NCBI GenBank assembly: GCA_965646445.1
Contig: CBFFZW010000008.1
Span: forward strand, 32,170 to 96,169
Direction of reading: 5' to 3'
DNA length: 64,000 nt
From: UBA11524 sp965646445
Lineage (GTDB): Bacteria > Bacillota > Clostridia > Christensenellales > Aristaeellaceae
Shown here piece by piece: positions 55,933 through 64,000 of the stretch. Positions within the stretch are counted from its first letter, which is position 1, and every line of letters starts with the position of its first letter. A program made the position numbers and the translations under genes. The notes beneath the pieces are model-generated. The model was not told the DNA's origin. It worked only from the letters and a program-made list of their open reading frames with translations, and did not search any database.

Positions 55933-56565
55933 TCAGTTTTTCCGATTCAGAATCACCAGCCCGCTTTCCCGGGCGCGCACGGCCAGCTCGGTGCGATTTC
56001 TGAAGCCCGTTTTTTCCAGCATGTTGAGGATGTGCGTTTTGACCGTCGCCACGGACATGTGCAGGCGCTCGGCGATCTCCTGATTGGTATCGCCGCCGGT
56101 CATTTCGCGCAGCACCTCCAGCTCGCGGTCGGTAAATTTATAGCTGCTGGCAAGCCCTAATTGCAGCTCCGGCGTTGCGTCCGGATAGACGGATTCGCCC
56201 GCCATCGTGCGCTCCATTACGTCCAGCAGGCTTTCGCGCTGCTCCTCCTTGTACCAGAAACTCTCCACGCCGATCTCCCGCGCGCGGCTGAGGTAGGAGC
56301 ATTCTGGCATGGAGGTCACGATGATGATCCTGATCTGCGGGAAGGCGCGCTTGATCCGCGCCGCCGCATCCAGTCCGCTTTCGCCTCCGCGCGTGACCAC
56401 ATCCATCAATATCAGATTCACCGGGACGCGCAGGCAGTACACATCCGCCAGCGCGGCGTTGTCGATGGACAGCGCCACCTCAAAATGCTCCGAAGCCTGA
56501 ATCCGCAACTCAAACAGCTCGCGGGGCATGGTCTGATCCTCGACGATCATGACTTTGTATTTCAT
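55933..56565 (-). CDS. NarL/LuxR-family response regulator
   Basis: A 210-residue regulator with receiver (VMIVEDQTMPRELF, phospho-Asp in LILMDVVTRGGESG, IVTS, Lys in FWYKEE) and C-terminal LuxR helix-turn-helix (FTDRELEVLREMTGGDTNQEIAERLHMSVATVKTHILNMLEKTGFRNRTEL). Its start overlaps the kinase stop (ATGA). It is the output of the 7TM-sensor/kinase pair upstream and presumably regulates the envelope genes that follow. Confidence 0.94.
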   Translation of the reverse strand: MKYKVMIVEDQTMPRELFELRIQASEHFEVALSIDNAALADVYCLRVPVNLILMDVVTRGGESGLDAAARIKRAFPQIRIIIVTSMPECSYLSRAREIGVESFWYKEEQRESLLDVMERTMAGESVYPDATPELQLGLASSYKFTDRELEVLREMTGGDTNQEIAERLHMSVATVKTHILNMLEKTGFRNRTELAVRARESGLVILNRKN

Positions 56566-57761
56566 GGAATTTCCTGCCTTTCCTCGGGCAATGCCAGCGT
56601 CAGCTCAAAGCGCGGAGCGTATTCAATGTCCATTTTGCCGCCCGCAGCCTCCGTTCGGGTGCGCAGCGCGGACAGTCCGCTGCCCTCGACGATGGGGCCG
56701 GACGGCGTGCTGCCGTCGTTGAGATAACGAACGCGCCAGCCGGATGCGGTTTTCTCGCCGATGATTTCCAGCCGCGTGCCGCCCGCGTGGCGCACCAGGT
56801 TCGTCAGACATTCATGGGCGGCGGTCTCTGCAAGCTGTGCGTTCTCCGTACCCTCTGCCGGCAATATGCCGCGCCGCTCGATGGTCACGCCGATGGCGCA
56901 TGCGGCGCGGGCAAGCTGATCAAATGTGTCAACGTGCTGTTCATCCGCATATTTTCCCAGCAGCAGCCGGACGTTCTGCCGCCATGCGGCGCAGACGCTT
57001 TCCGCATCGCCCTGCGCGCCGGACAGGAACTGCCGGGTCTGCAGGAGCGCGTGGCCGATCTGGTCGTGAATACGGGTCTTGGCGCACAGGATCTCCTTTT
57101 CCCGCGTCGCCTCCTGCACGTCCTGCCCATATTGCCGAAGCCGCCGGTTCATGGCTTTCAGGCGAAGATTGTCCTTTTCCAGCTCCCATTGGAGCCGCGC
57201 TTCCTCGGTGATATCTGTGCCGGTGATCTGGTAAACAGTTTTCCCGTTCATCTCCATCTGCACGCGCTCAAAGCTCCATGTCCGGCCATTTTCCAGCGTG
57301 ACGATGGGCTGCAATCCCATCGTTTTCCAGAAATCGTTCGCGTTGAGCAGCGCCTCTCCCGTGATCAGATGACTCAGCTCGTCCATCTTGAGGTTCTTCA
57401 GGCAGGGCTGGCCGTTTTCCCACGCAAAACACAGCGCGCTGGGCAGATGGTCGCAGCTTTCCTTGACGGAAATCGGCGAGAGCTGCCGCCTGCTTTTATG
57501 CCACAGCGTAAATGACGCAGAAAGGCTGAGCGCCGTCAGGGACAATGCGGCTGCCGTCCATGGAACCGGGGAAAGGGTCTCGCTTTCCGGCAGGCGAGAT
57601 AGCAATACCGCCAGCGCTGCAAAATCCAGCGAAGCGATTGCCAGACAAACTGCAAACGCAAAGCGGCGACGGCGGCGCACGGCGCTCATGCAGCCAAACA
57701 GACCGGCAATCGTTCCGGTCAGCAGCGCCGTGCACATCAAACCGGCGTGAAGCGTATTCAT
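56562..57761 (-). CDS. Sensor histidine kinase (HisKA_3 type)
   Basis: A 399-residue kinase with two N-terminal transmembrane segments (about 5-25 and 35-88, an Ala/Leu-rich region), a PAS-like part (NANDFWKTMGLQPIVTLENGRTWSFERVQMEMNGKTVYQITGTDITE), a coiled coil, the dimerisation/acceptor motif TRIHDQIGHALLQTRQFLSG, and a HATPase domain with AHECLTNLVRHAG and GSGLSALRTRTEAAGG. It sits between the 7TM protein (ATGA overlap) and the LuxR-type regulator (ATGA overlap), so the three are one translationally coupled unit. GGAGGTGAG precedes the start. Confidence 0.9.
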   Translation of the reverse strand: MNTLHAGLMCTALLTGTIAGLFGCMSAVRRRRRFAFAVCLAIASLDFAALAVLLSRLPESETLSPVPWTAAALSLTALSLSASFTLWHKSRRQLSPISVKESCDHLPSALCFAWENGQPCLKNLKMDELSHLITGEALLNANDFWKTMGLQPIVTLENGRTWSFERVQMEMNGKTVYQITGTDITEEARLQWELEKDNLRLKAMNRRLRQYGQDVQEATREKEILCAKTRIHDQIGHALLQTRQFLSGAQGDAESVCAAWRQNVRLLLGKYADEQHVDTFDQLARAACAIGVTIERRGILPAEGTENAQLAETAAHECLTNLVRHAGGTRLEIIGEKTASGWRVRYLNDGSTPSGPIVEGSGLSALRTRTEAAGGKMDIEYAPRFELTLALPEERQEIP

Positions 57762-59401
57762 GCGCGCTCACCTCCCCGGCAGGGAGAGAGCGTTGCGCAC
57801 AGCGCGCCGTCTGCATCGTCGATCGTCAGCTTCCCCAGAGCCCTGTATTTGTCCGCCTTCGGGAGCCCTGCCGCGTCTTCCATCATCAGGCGAACGGAAA
57901 AGCGCTCGCCGCATTCCACGCGCACCATCAGCGCGCTGAGCGAGGGCAGCGCGGCCTCCAGACAATCCTCGAAGAAGTCGTAGGCGGTTTGCGCGTCGCA
58001 GCTGCGCACGCTGCCTTTTCCCTCCTGATGCAGCGCGCAGACAGCGCCGTACTGCGTCAGATAAATCAGCGATTCCCGGATGCAGTGGGTCAGGTCGTCC
58101 ACGGGAACGACGGTTTTCTGATCGCAGATCAGCGCGAGATTGACCCGCCGCTTGACATACGCGCCCAGCAGACAGACCTGCTTCAGATTTTGAGCGTTCA
58201 GGATCTGCGCGTTTTCTTCTTCCAGAAGCCGGTTGATCTGAAACAGCTGGGGCTGCACGAGCACGATCATCTCGTCCATGAGCCGGTTCTTTTCCTCAGT
58301 CTGCGCGCGCTGGCGCTTCAGTTCATTTTCTGCCTGAATCAGCTCGTTTTCCTCTAAAAGCCGGGCGTTGATTTCGGCAAGCTGCCCCTGAATCCGATTG
58401 ATTTTTGAAATATCCTCCACCCAGTACACGCGCCCGTCCTGCACCGGCGCGCTTTGCAAGCGCGTGTCTGCGTTCAGAAGAATCGCTTCGCGCGCCGCTG
58501 CGTCCAGCTGATCCGGCGTGAGACCGGGCGCGTTTTGGGCGCGGTAGACGGGGCGTCCCTGCCCATCCACGATCTGCGCGGCGACGGTGGATTCGGAAAA
58601 GAAATAGCGGTAATAGCCGTTGGTCGGCAGCAGCCCCACCTGCAGGCAGCTCTCCCAGAACGCCGCAAATGTCAGGCAGAAGCATTCCGGCATCTTGTGG
58701 AAGGTGTAGGTATTCGCGAAGCTCAGCGCACACAACACAAACCCGCCCAGAAAAGCACAGAGCGGCACCCATGCGTATCGCCTGCTTTCAGACACATGGC
58801 ACTTGCGGTAAACGATAATTCCTGTCGCCAGCAGCAGCCCGACAATCCACGTCATGGCGAGGTAGTACATCCAGCCGTGGGTATAGTCCGCTTGCAGCGC
58901 CGCAGCGCCCGGCACGGATCGAAACGCCATCTGGTGCAGGTCGTTGCTCAGAATGCCGCCGATCAGCAGTGCAGCAGGAATGAACAGCAGATACCACCTG
59001 CGGGAAAACGCGGCGCCCTCCCGCCGCCCGAGCTGCAGCGCGGCGAACAGGCTGAACAGCGGCGCAAGGATCTGCGGCACATAATACAGATACCACAGAT
59101 GGCGCGTAATGGTATCGTCGCTGAAAAATCGATACTTGACCGCGCGCAGAAACAGCCACAGCACGGCCATCGCGCAGCCCAGAAGCAGCCATCTCCGGTC
59201 GTTTCGAGGCAGGCTTCGGCGCGATATGGAAAATCCCCACGCCATGGCCAGCCCGATATAGATCAGATTGGTCAGCAGAAAACATACGGCGGAGGGCAGC
59301 GGCGCGGCCAGGCGATCCATCTGCCGGAAAAAACCGGCAAGAACGAACAGCCCCAGCGCAAGGCATAGCCTTGCAACGGAACTGCGCTGTTCAGCAGCCA
59401 T
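57758..59401 (-). CDS. 7TM sensor protein with degenerate kinase-like C-terminus
   Basis: A 547-residue protein. Residues about 10-250 contain seven to eight hydrophobic segments of the histidine-kinase N-terminal 7TM type (LWYLYYVPQILAPLFSLFAAL, LFIPAALLIGGILSNDLHQM, YYLAMTWIVGLLLATGIIVY). A PAS-like part follows (VAAQIVDGQGRPVYRAQNAPG, VYWVEDISKINRIQGQLAEINARLLEEN), a coiled coil, and a kinase-like end (YDFFEDCLEAALPSLSALMVRVECGE) in which no acceptor His, N-box Asn or G-box can be seen. It probably senses a signal and controls the true kinase encoded next, with which it overlaps by ATGA. GGTGG precedes the ATG. Confidence 0.82.
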   Translation of the reverse strand: MAAEQRSSVARLCLALGLFVLAGFFRQMDRLAAPLPSAVCFLLTNLIYIGLAMAWGFSISRRSLPRNDRRWLLLGCAMAVLWLFLRAVKYRFFSDDTITRHLWYLYYVPQILAPLFSLFAALQLGRREGAAFSRRWYLLFIPAALLIGGILSNDLHQMAFRSVPGAAALQADYTHGWMYYLAMTWIVGLLLATGIIVYRKCHVSESRRYAWVPLCAFLGGFVLCALSFANTYTFHKMPECFCLTFAAFWESCLQVGLLPTNGYYRYFFSESTVAAQIVDGQGRPVYRAQNAPGLTPDQLDAAAREAILLNADTRLQSAPVQDGRVYWVEDISKINRIQGQLAEINARLLEENELIQAENELKRQRAQTEEKNRLMDEMIVLVQPQLFQINRLLEEENAQILNAQNLKQVCLLGAYVKRRVNLALICDQKTVVPVDDLTHCIRESLIYLTQYGAVCALHQEGKGSVRSCDAQTAYDFFEDCLEAALPSLSALMVRVECGERFSVRLMMEDAAGLPKADKYRALGKLTIDDADGALCATLSPCRGGERA

Positions 59402-59551
59402 ATATCCACCCCCCGCCAGTACCCTGAAACACTAATACTATACCATACAAGCGGTGAAAAAGCCAGTGTTTCCAAGGAAAAACGAACCAATCGGATTCCC
59501 GCATAGATTGCCCTGCGTTATGTTGAAGTCAGATTTTTCTGCCTCTCCTCC

Positions 59552-60727
59552 TTATGCCATTCCCCGTTCCTCCGCCGAGGCGGGCAGCGTCAGCTCAATC
59601 GCCGTGCCGCTTTCACCGCTCTCCCTGATCCGAACGTCGCCGCCGTGGAGATGGGCGATCTCCCAGACCAGCGACAGCCCCAGTCCCACGCCGCCCTTTT
59701 CCCGGCTGCGAGACTTGTCCACCCGGAAGAAAGGCTGGAACACGCTCTCACGGAAGTCCTCCGGAATGCCGCAGCCCGTGTCTTTGATCTCAATCATCGC
59801 TTCTTCTCCCCGGCGGGACACGGCGGCGCATACGCTTCCGCCGGGGCGGTTGTATTTCACGCCGTTCTCCACCAGATTGAAAATGGCGCGGTAGACCAGC
59901 ACGTCGCTGCCGGTGATCCACAGATCCTCGCCGCTCTGGGAGAGCGTCACGCCGCTCTTCTCCGCCAGCGGCGACAGATCCGCCAGCACCTCCTCAATCA
60001 TGGGCGCGAGCTGGATTCTGTCGGTGCGCGGCACAGTCTTCAGTTCACTCATGTCCAGCAGCGTCCGCACCATTCTGGACAGCCGCTCGGTCTGCTCCCG
60101 CATCATGGCGATGGTTTCCGCGGTTTCCGGGCAGCTGTCCCTGTGGTCTGTGGACATGTACAGATCCAGCCGCGCCTGCATCAGCGCCAGCGGCGTGCGC
60201 AGTTCATGGGCGGCGTTGCCTACAAACTGCTGCTGAGCGTCGAAGGTCTGCTTCAGCCGCAGCAGCATCTGATTGACGGCGCGGCTCAGCCGGCTGAACT
60301 CCACCGCCTCGTCCTCGCTGAGGGTGATCTCCGTCAGGCTCTGCAGCTGCACGCGCTCCGCCTTGGCGGTGAACCGCTTCAGCGGCTTTAATGCCCTTCC
60401 GCTGACGAAATACGCCACCGCGCCGCCCAGCGCGGTCACCGCCAGCGCGATATACCAGCCGCGCATGCAGAAGCCGTGCTTCGCGCCGGTCAGCTCCAGC
60501 ACGAACTCCCCGCTGAAGCGCTCCGACATGTCCCTCCACTGTCCCTCCGGAATATCGACGCGGATGGCCAGCGGCTCCTCCTCCGCGTAGTGCATCACGT
60601 AATTGCCGATGGAGTCCATGTAGGCGTGGCCGGAGGAGCATAAAAGCGTCTTCATGGTCATGCAGGCCGCCGCCAGCAGCAAAATGGTCAGCAGCGTGAT
60701 CCGCCATTGCAGAGACAGTCGCTTCAT
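59552..60727 (-). CDS. Sensor histidine kinase (HisKA, OmpR-type partner)
   Basis: A 391-residue kinase: transmembrane segment near residues 8-25, a short extracytoplasmic region of about 65 residues, a second transmembrane segment (GWYIALAVTALGGAVAYFVSG), HAMP, HisKA with NAAHELRTPLALMQ, and HATPase with NLVENGVKYNRPGG, DTGCGIP, FFRVDKSRSREKGGVGLGLSLV. It overlaps the upstream regulator gene by ATGA. It probably responds to the same stress as the divergent Cys-rich operon at 61545. Confidence 0.94.
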   Translation of the reverse strand: MKRLSLQWRITLLTILLLAAACMTMKTLLCSSGHAYMDSIGNYVMHYAEEEPLAIRVDIPEGQWRDMSERFSGEFVLELTGAKHGFCMRGWYIALAVTALGGAVAYFVSGRALKPLKRFTAKAERVQLQSLTEITLSEDEAVEFSRLSRAVNQMLLRLKQTFDAQQQFVGNAAHELRTPLALMQARLDLYMSTDHRDSCPETAETIAMMREQTERLSRMVRTLLDMSELKTVPRTDRIQLAPMIEEVLADLSPLAEKSGVTLSQSGEDLWITGSDVLVYRAIFNLVENGVKYNRPGGSVCAAVSRRGEEAMIEIKDTGCGIPEDFRESVFQPFFRVDKSRSREKGGVGLGLSLVWEIAHLHGGDVRIRESGESGTAIELTLPASAEERGMA

Positions 60728-61401
60728 GGTTCACGGCCTCCCATCAGATATCCCTCGCCGATGCGGTTCAGAATCGGGTCATAGCCCAGCGCCGCTTTCA
60801 GTTTTTTTCGAAGGGACGAGATATGCACCCGGATGGAGTTGCTGAAGCTGTCCACGCTGCCGTCCCACACGTGCTCCATCAGCTCCTCCTGGCTCACCGG
60901 CCGTCCCTGGTTGAGCAGCAGGTATTCCAGAATACCGTTTTCCTTGCGGGTCAGGGCCACGTTCTCGCCCTTGGCCTGCGCTGTCCGCTTCACCGTATCA
61001 AAGGACAGCTCTCCGCAGCGCAGTACCGCGTCGTGCTGCACAAAGCTGCGCCGGGTCAGACTGCGTACCCGTGCCTCCAGTTCCTCCAGATGAAAGGGCT
61101 TGACCAGATAGTCGTTGGCTCCGCAGTCCAGCCCCTCCACCTTGTCGCTGATCCGGCTGCGGGCGGAGAGAATCAGCACCCGGGTCTCCCGATCCCGCTC
61201 CCGCAGCGCCTTCAACAGCTCCATGCCGTCCCGCCCGGGCAGGTTCAGATCCAGCAGGATCAGGTCGTACTTCTCCGCCAGCAGCCAGTCCAGCGCGGAA
61301 TCGCCGTCATAGCAGACGTCTGCCTCGTAGCCCTTCTGCTTCAAACTTTTGGCCAGCGTGTCGCACAGCGCCCGCTCGTCCTCCACAATCAAAATCCGCA
61401 T
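60724..61401 (-). CDS. OmpR-family response regulator
   Basis: A 225-residue regulator beginning MRILIVEDERALCDTLAKSL, with phospho-Asp in LILLDLNLPGRDGM, Lys in YLVKPFHLEEL and a C-terminal winged helix (LTRKENGILEYLLLNQGRPVSQEELMEHVW, NSIRVHISSLRKKL). GAGGAGG lies right before 61401; longer in-frame starts would run into the divergent promoter region. Direct TTTTAAC repeats at 61476-61494 are the probable operator. Confidence 0.94.
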   Translation of the reverse strand: MRILIVEDERALCDTLAKSLKQKGYEADVCYDGDSALDWLLAEKYDLILLDLNLPGRDGMELLKALRERDRETRVLILSARSRISDKVEGLDCGANDYLVKPFHLEELEARVRSLTRRSFVQHDAVLRCGELSFDTVKRTAQAKGENVALTRKENGILEYLLLNQGRPVSQEELMEHVWDGSVDSFSNSIRVHISSLRKKLKAALGYDPILNRIGEGYLMGGREP

Positions 61402-61475
61402 GCTGCGCCTCCTCTGCGTTCGTGTGATTACGTCCAGTATAGCATACCGGCATAAAATGCGCATAAAGTTTTCGG

Positions 61476-61510
61476 TTTTAACGTGGATTTTAACCCCCAT
61501 ATCGTATAAT
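61476..61510 (+). promoter_or_regulatory. Promoter with response-regulator direct repeats for the Cys-rich operon
   Basis: TTTTAAC occurs at 61476-61482 and 61488-61494, exactly 12 bases apart, bracketing the position of a -35 box that has no consensus (CGTGGA). TATAAT follows at 61505-61510. This is the form of an activator-dependent promoter controlled by the adjoining OmpR-type regulator. Confidence 0.6.
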
Positions 61511-61544
61511 GATCCTGCGAGAAAAAACAAAGGAGGGATTCCCC

Positions 61545-61703
61545 ATGAATCTCATTTCATCGGCCGCGGGCAGGCACGCCGCGAGGCTGGGCGTGCTGAT
61601 ACTGGGCGCGGCGATGCTGGCCTACGGCGCATGGCGGGGCGAGGCCGCCACGGTGCTGTCCAAGGCCATTCGCATCTGTCTGGAGTGCGTGGGCATTGGA
61701 TAA
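61545..61703 (+). CDS. CD1871A-family CXXC-type small membrane peptide
   Basis: A 52-residue peptide with one hydrophobic segment (LGVLILGAAMLAYGAWRG) and the family end KAIRICLECVGIG with the CLEC pair. CD1871A-like peptides accompany membrane 4Fe-4S proteins and TlpA-like thioredoxins in Clostridia; their role is unknown, perhaps thiol relay. AAAGGAGGG precedes the start. It overlaps the next gene by eight bases. Confidence 0.85.
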   Translation: MNLISSAAGRHAARLGVLILGAAMLAYGAWRGEAATVLSKAIRICLECVGIG

Positions 61704-62628
61704 AAAGAAAGGAACTTCGAAAGCCCCGCCCGTTTCCGGCTTTCTCGCCCGGTTCCGGGGGCTTCTGCAGGCCTGCGCCGTACTGCTGACCAATCCGCAC
61801 CTGCCCAACCTGTTCAAGGGGCAGATTTACCGGGGAAAGGGCAAGACCGTCTGCGCGCCGGGCCTCAACTGCTACTCCTGTCCCGCCGCCACGGGGGCGT
61901 GTCCCATTGGGGCGATTCAGTCGGTAATCGGATCGTCCAAATTCAAGTTTTCCTACTATGTCACCGGCACGCTGATCCTGCTGGGGGTGCTGCTTGGGCG
62001 GTTCGTGTGCGGTTTCCTGTGCCCCTTCGGGTGGTTTCAGGAGCTGATTCACAAGATTCCGCTGCCCAGAAAGAAGCTGTCCACGAAGAAGCTCAGACCG
62101 CTGCGGTGCCTCAAGTACCTGATCCTGCTGCTGACGGTGACGCTGCCGCTGATCTTCACCAACGAGGTGGGGCTGGGCGATCCCTTCTTCTGCAAGTACC
62201 TGTGCCCGCAGGGCGTGCTGGAAGGCGCGATCCCGCTGTCCATGGCCAGCGAGAGCATCCGAAGCGCGCTGGGCAGCCTGTTTACATGGAAGAGCGTGGT
62301 GCTGGGGACGGTCGCCATTCTGAGCCTGCTGTTCTACCGCCCGTTCTGCAAGTGGCTGTGCCCGCTGGGAGCGTTCTACGCGCTGTTCAACCGGGTATCG
62401 CTGACGGGCATGCAGGTGGACGGGCACAAATGCGTTCACTGCGGTCGGTGCGAGAAGGCCTGCAAGATGGACGTGGACGTAACGAAGGCCCCGGATCATC
62501 CCGAGTGCATCCGCTGCGGCATGTGCGTCAAGGCCTGCCCCACTGGCGCGGTCAGCTTCCGCTGCGGGCTGGGGCGCGGAGCGAAGGAAGAAAAGAATCC
62601 AACCGGCGCAAGCGCCGCGGAGAAATAA
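61696..62628 (+). CDS. Membrane 4Fe-4S ferredoxin-type protein (NapH/YccM-like)
   Basis: A 310-residue protein starting with TTG inside the previous gene. It has CAPGLNCYSCPAATGACPIGA near the N-terminus, several transmembrane segments (TGTLILLGVLLGRFVCGFLCPFGWF, YLILLLTVTLPLIFT, VLGTVAILSLLFYRPFCKWLCPLGAF) with the Cys-Pro motifs FLCPFG, YLCPQG and WLCPLG typical of NapH-like electron-transfer proteins, and two C-terminal 4Fe-4S motifs (CVHCGRCEKAC and CIRCGMCVKACPTG). It should pass electrons across the membrane, here probably toward the thioredoxin-like protein encoded next. Confidence 0.92.
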   Translation: MDKKKGTSKAPPVSGFLARFRGLLQACAVLLTNPHLPNLFKGQIYRGKGKTVCAPGLNCYSCPAATGACPIGAIQSVIGSSKFKFSYYVTGTLILLGVLLGRFVCGFLCPFGWFQELIHKIPLPRKKLSTKKLRPLRCLKYLILLLTVTLPLIFTNEVGLGDPFFCKYLCPQGVLEGAIPLSMASESIRSALGSLFTWKSVVLGTVAILSLLFYRPFCKWLCPLGAFYALFNRVSLTGMQVDGHKCVHCGRCEKACKMDVDVTKAPDHPECIRCGMCVKACPTGAVSFRCGLGRGAKEEKNPTGASAAEK

Positions 62629-62657
62629 TCACAGAAAAGAAACGGAGGACATTTTCA

Positions 62658-63842
62658 ATGAAGAAGACCTGGATTGCGCTGCTGCTGGCGCTGTGTATGC
62701 TGACCACTACTATGGGAGCCGCTTCCGCCTGCTGCGCAGACGCCTGCTGCACGGGCGCGTCCGGAATGGACGAGGCACAGACCATGGAGGAAACCTGCCC
62801 CTGCATGATGGACGGCAAGGGTGTGAACGGCTGCCCGTGCGTAAGCGACATGTGCGGTGAGGACTGCCTGTGCATGGACGGCAAGTCCTGCATGCAGGAT
62901 GGCATGCGCGCCGACGGGTGCATGTGCGAAAAGCAGTGCGCCTGTGAAAATGAATGCGCCTGCGCCGAGAAGAAGCTGGAAATGCTGACGGCTGAAATGA
63001 ACGCCGTGTTCGAGAAAAACATGGATCTGTGGAACCGGTTTTTCGGCATGATGGACAAGCAGCCGGACATGGACATGAGCTACGCCGATTACCTGACGGC
63101 GCAGCTGGAGACGTCGAAGGAAAAGTTCACTGAGGAGGAATATACGCTGCTGCTGGAGGATATTGAGACCATCCGCCGGCTGGATGCGGAAATGGAAAGG
63201 CTCGTGCCGAAAGACGCCATGGCGGCGGACTCGGACATGGCGGTGGAGAGCGGCATGGTGACGGCGGACGGCGGCATGGTCATGGGAAGCGAAGGAATGA
63301 CCATGCCGGACGGCAGCGTAGATGACAATGACGATTCGTCCGAGAAGTTCCCTGCCTTTGAGGGCACGGATCTGGAAGGCAATCCCGTGACCAGCGAGCT
63401 GTTTAAGGAAAACTCCGTCACCGTGGTCAACTTCTGGTTCTCCGCCTGCGCCCCCTGCATTGCGGAGCTGGGCGAGCTGAACGAGCTCAACGAGGAGCTC
63501 AAGCTGAAGGGCGGCGCGGTGATCGGCATTAACGCGGACACCATCGGCGGCGACGAGAGCATGATCATGGAAGCCCGACAGATTCTGGAAAAGAAGGGCG
63601 CCGCGTACCAGAACATCTACTTCTCCGCGGATAGCGAGGCTGGACAGCTTACCTACAGCATTACGGCGTTCCCCACGACGGTGGTGGTGGATCGCAATGG
63701 ACGGATGGTGGGCGAGCCGATCCTGGGCGGTATCAACAACGAATCCCAGATGAAGGCGCTTCAGGATCTCATTGACGAGACGCTGGCCAGAGACATGGCG
63801 GCGCTGGACAAGGACATGATGATGAAGCCGGACGGCCACTAA
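62658..63842 (+). CDS. TlpA-like thioredoxin with an N-terminal Cys-rich, CXC-repeat region
   Basis: A 394-residue exported protein. Signal peptide to about residue 24; residues 25-102 contain 18 cysteines, including six CXC pairs (CPC, CPC, CLC, CMC, CAC, CAC), metallothionein-like in composition. A helical region follows (about 104-190), a Met-rich linker (MAADSDMAVESGMVTADGGM) and a C-terminal TlpA/ResA-type thioredoxin domain (about 230-385) with active site WFSACAPC, the cis-Pro region AFPTTVVVDRNG and GGI. CGGAGG precedes the ATG. The operon context (4Fe-4S membrane protein, CXXC peptide, two-component system) suggests extracytoplasmic thiol reduction coupled to metal binding, perhaps copper; the metal is inferred. 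Confidence 0.9.
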   Translation: MKKTWIALLLALCMLTTTMGAASACCADACCTGASGMDEAQTMEETCPCMMDGKGVNGCPCVSDMCGEDCLCMDGKSCMQDGMRADGCMCEKQCACENECACAEKKLEMLTAEMNAVFEKNMDLWNRFFGMMDKQPDMDMSYADYLTAQLETSKEKFTEEEYTLLLEDIETIRRLDAEMERLVPKDAMAADSDMAVESGMVTADGGMVMGSEGMTMPDGSVDDNDDSSEKFPAFEGTDLEGNPVTSELFKENSVTVVNFWFSACAPCIAELGELNELNEELKLKGGAVIGINADTIGGDESMIMEARQILEKKGAAYQNIYFSADSEAGQLTYSITAFPTTVVVDRNGRMVGEPILGGINNESQMKALQDLIDETLARDMAALDKDMMMKPDGH

Positions 63843-63957
63843 TCGGCAAAGCGGCGCAGACAACATCCCGTGCGTAAGTACTTCCCGGTTTGTTCAGATT
63901 CCCATACGTTTTTGTGAAGGGAAAAGTACAGTTTACAAGGGACTACACAGGGTAGGT

Positions 63958-63990
63958 ATCTGACGGGAGGGGTGCCGCCAGTCAGATTTT
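63958..63990 (+). terminator. Candidate terminator downstream of the TlpA-like gene
   Basis: ATCTGAC (63958-63964) pairs with GTCAGAT (63981-63987), followed by TTT. It is 116 bases after the gene; nothing else is recognisable in 63843-64000. Confidence 0.55.
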
Positions 63991-64000
63991 CCATGTGATG

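Overview
The window looks like chromosomal DNA from a high-GC, monoderm member of the Clostridia (Firmicutes); a Christensenellales- or Oscillospirales-like bacterium would fit, but the rank below class is a guess. The evidence is the combination of a ylm-type division operon (yggS, sepF, yggT, ylmH, divIVA), a Bacillus-type PurR, RecD2, DUF4364, a CD1871A-family peptide, BspA-type leucine-rich repeats and strong AAGGAGG ribosome binding sites. I see no rRNA, tRNA, CRISPR array or intact prophage.

Layout. 1-4100: a LacI-family regulator divergent from a gene that leaves the window, a zinc-ribbon membrane protein, and gpmI. 4100-12270: a two-component system divergent from a MacAB-like ABC exporter operon with three adaptor-type proteins and one unrecognised secreted protein. 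12288-12568: a cluster of seven hairpins flanked by two copies of the same stem. 12582-19760 (minus): a Rad3/DinG-like helicase with an N-terminal nuclease-like region, then the division operon, whose SepF carries a long Gln/Tyr-rich repeat. 19832-26675 (minus): sigma factor with partner, TauE-type permease, aspartokinase, two acetyltransferases, RecD2. 26883-34224 (plus): an HPr-like protein without the catalytic His, DUF4364, purR, pth, mfd, a membrane protein.

34307-42484 (minus) is a glycan-utilisation locus: YesM/YesN-type sensor and regulator, beta-mannosidase, aldo/keto reductase, hydroxyacid dehydrogenase and the 3' part of a sugar ABC permease. It is damaged. The permease lacks its 5' half at a mobile-element scar (about 42465-43629, with serine recombinase and IS3 remnants), and both the response regulator and the beta-mannosidase carry single-base frameshifts in A/T runs.

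43630-45358 holds an SDR gene divergent from a TetR-type regulator. 45533-59401 (minus) is a large cell-envelope cluster: a 7TM pseudokinase-like sensor, a histidine kinase, a LuxR-type regulator, a stand-alone receiver with Glu in place of the phospho-Asp, several secreted proteins, a 1,429-residue BspA-like protein, and YdjG- and YdjI/SPFH-like zinc-ribbon proteins. 59552-63842 pairs an OmpR-type two-component system with a divergent operon for a CXXC peptide, a membrane 4Fe-4S protein and a TlpA-like thioredoxin whose N-terminal segment has 18 cysteines, a likely thiol/metal system.

The best candidates for something new are the Cys-rich TlpA operon, the pseudokinase/pseudo-receiver envelope cluster, the repeat-bearing SepF, the hairpin cluster, and the possible -1 frameshift in the YesN-type regulator.
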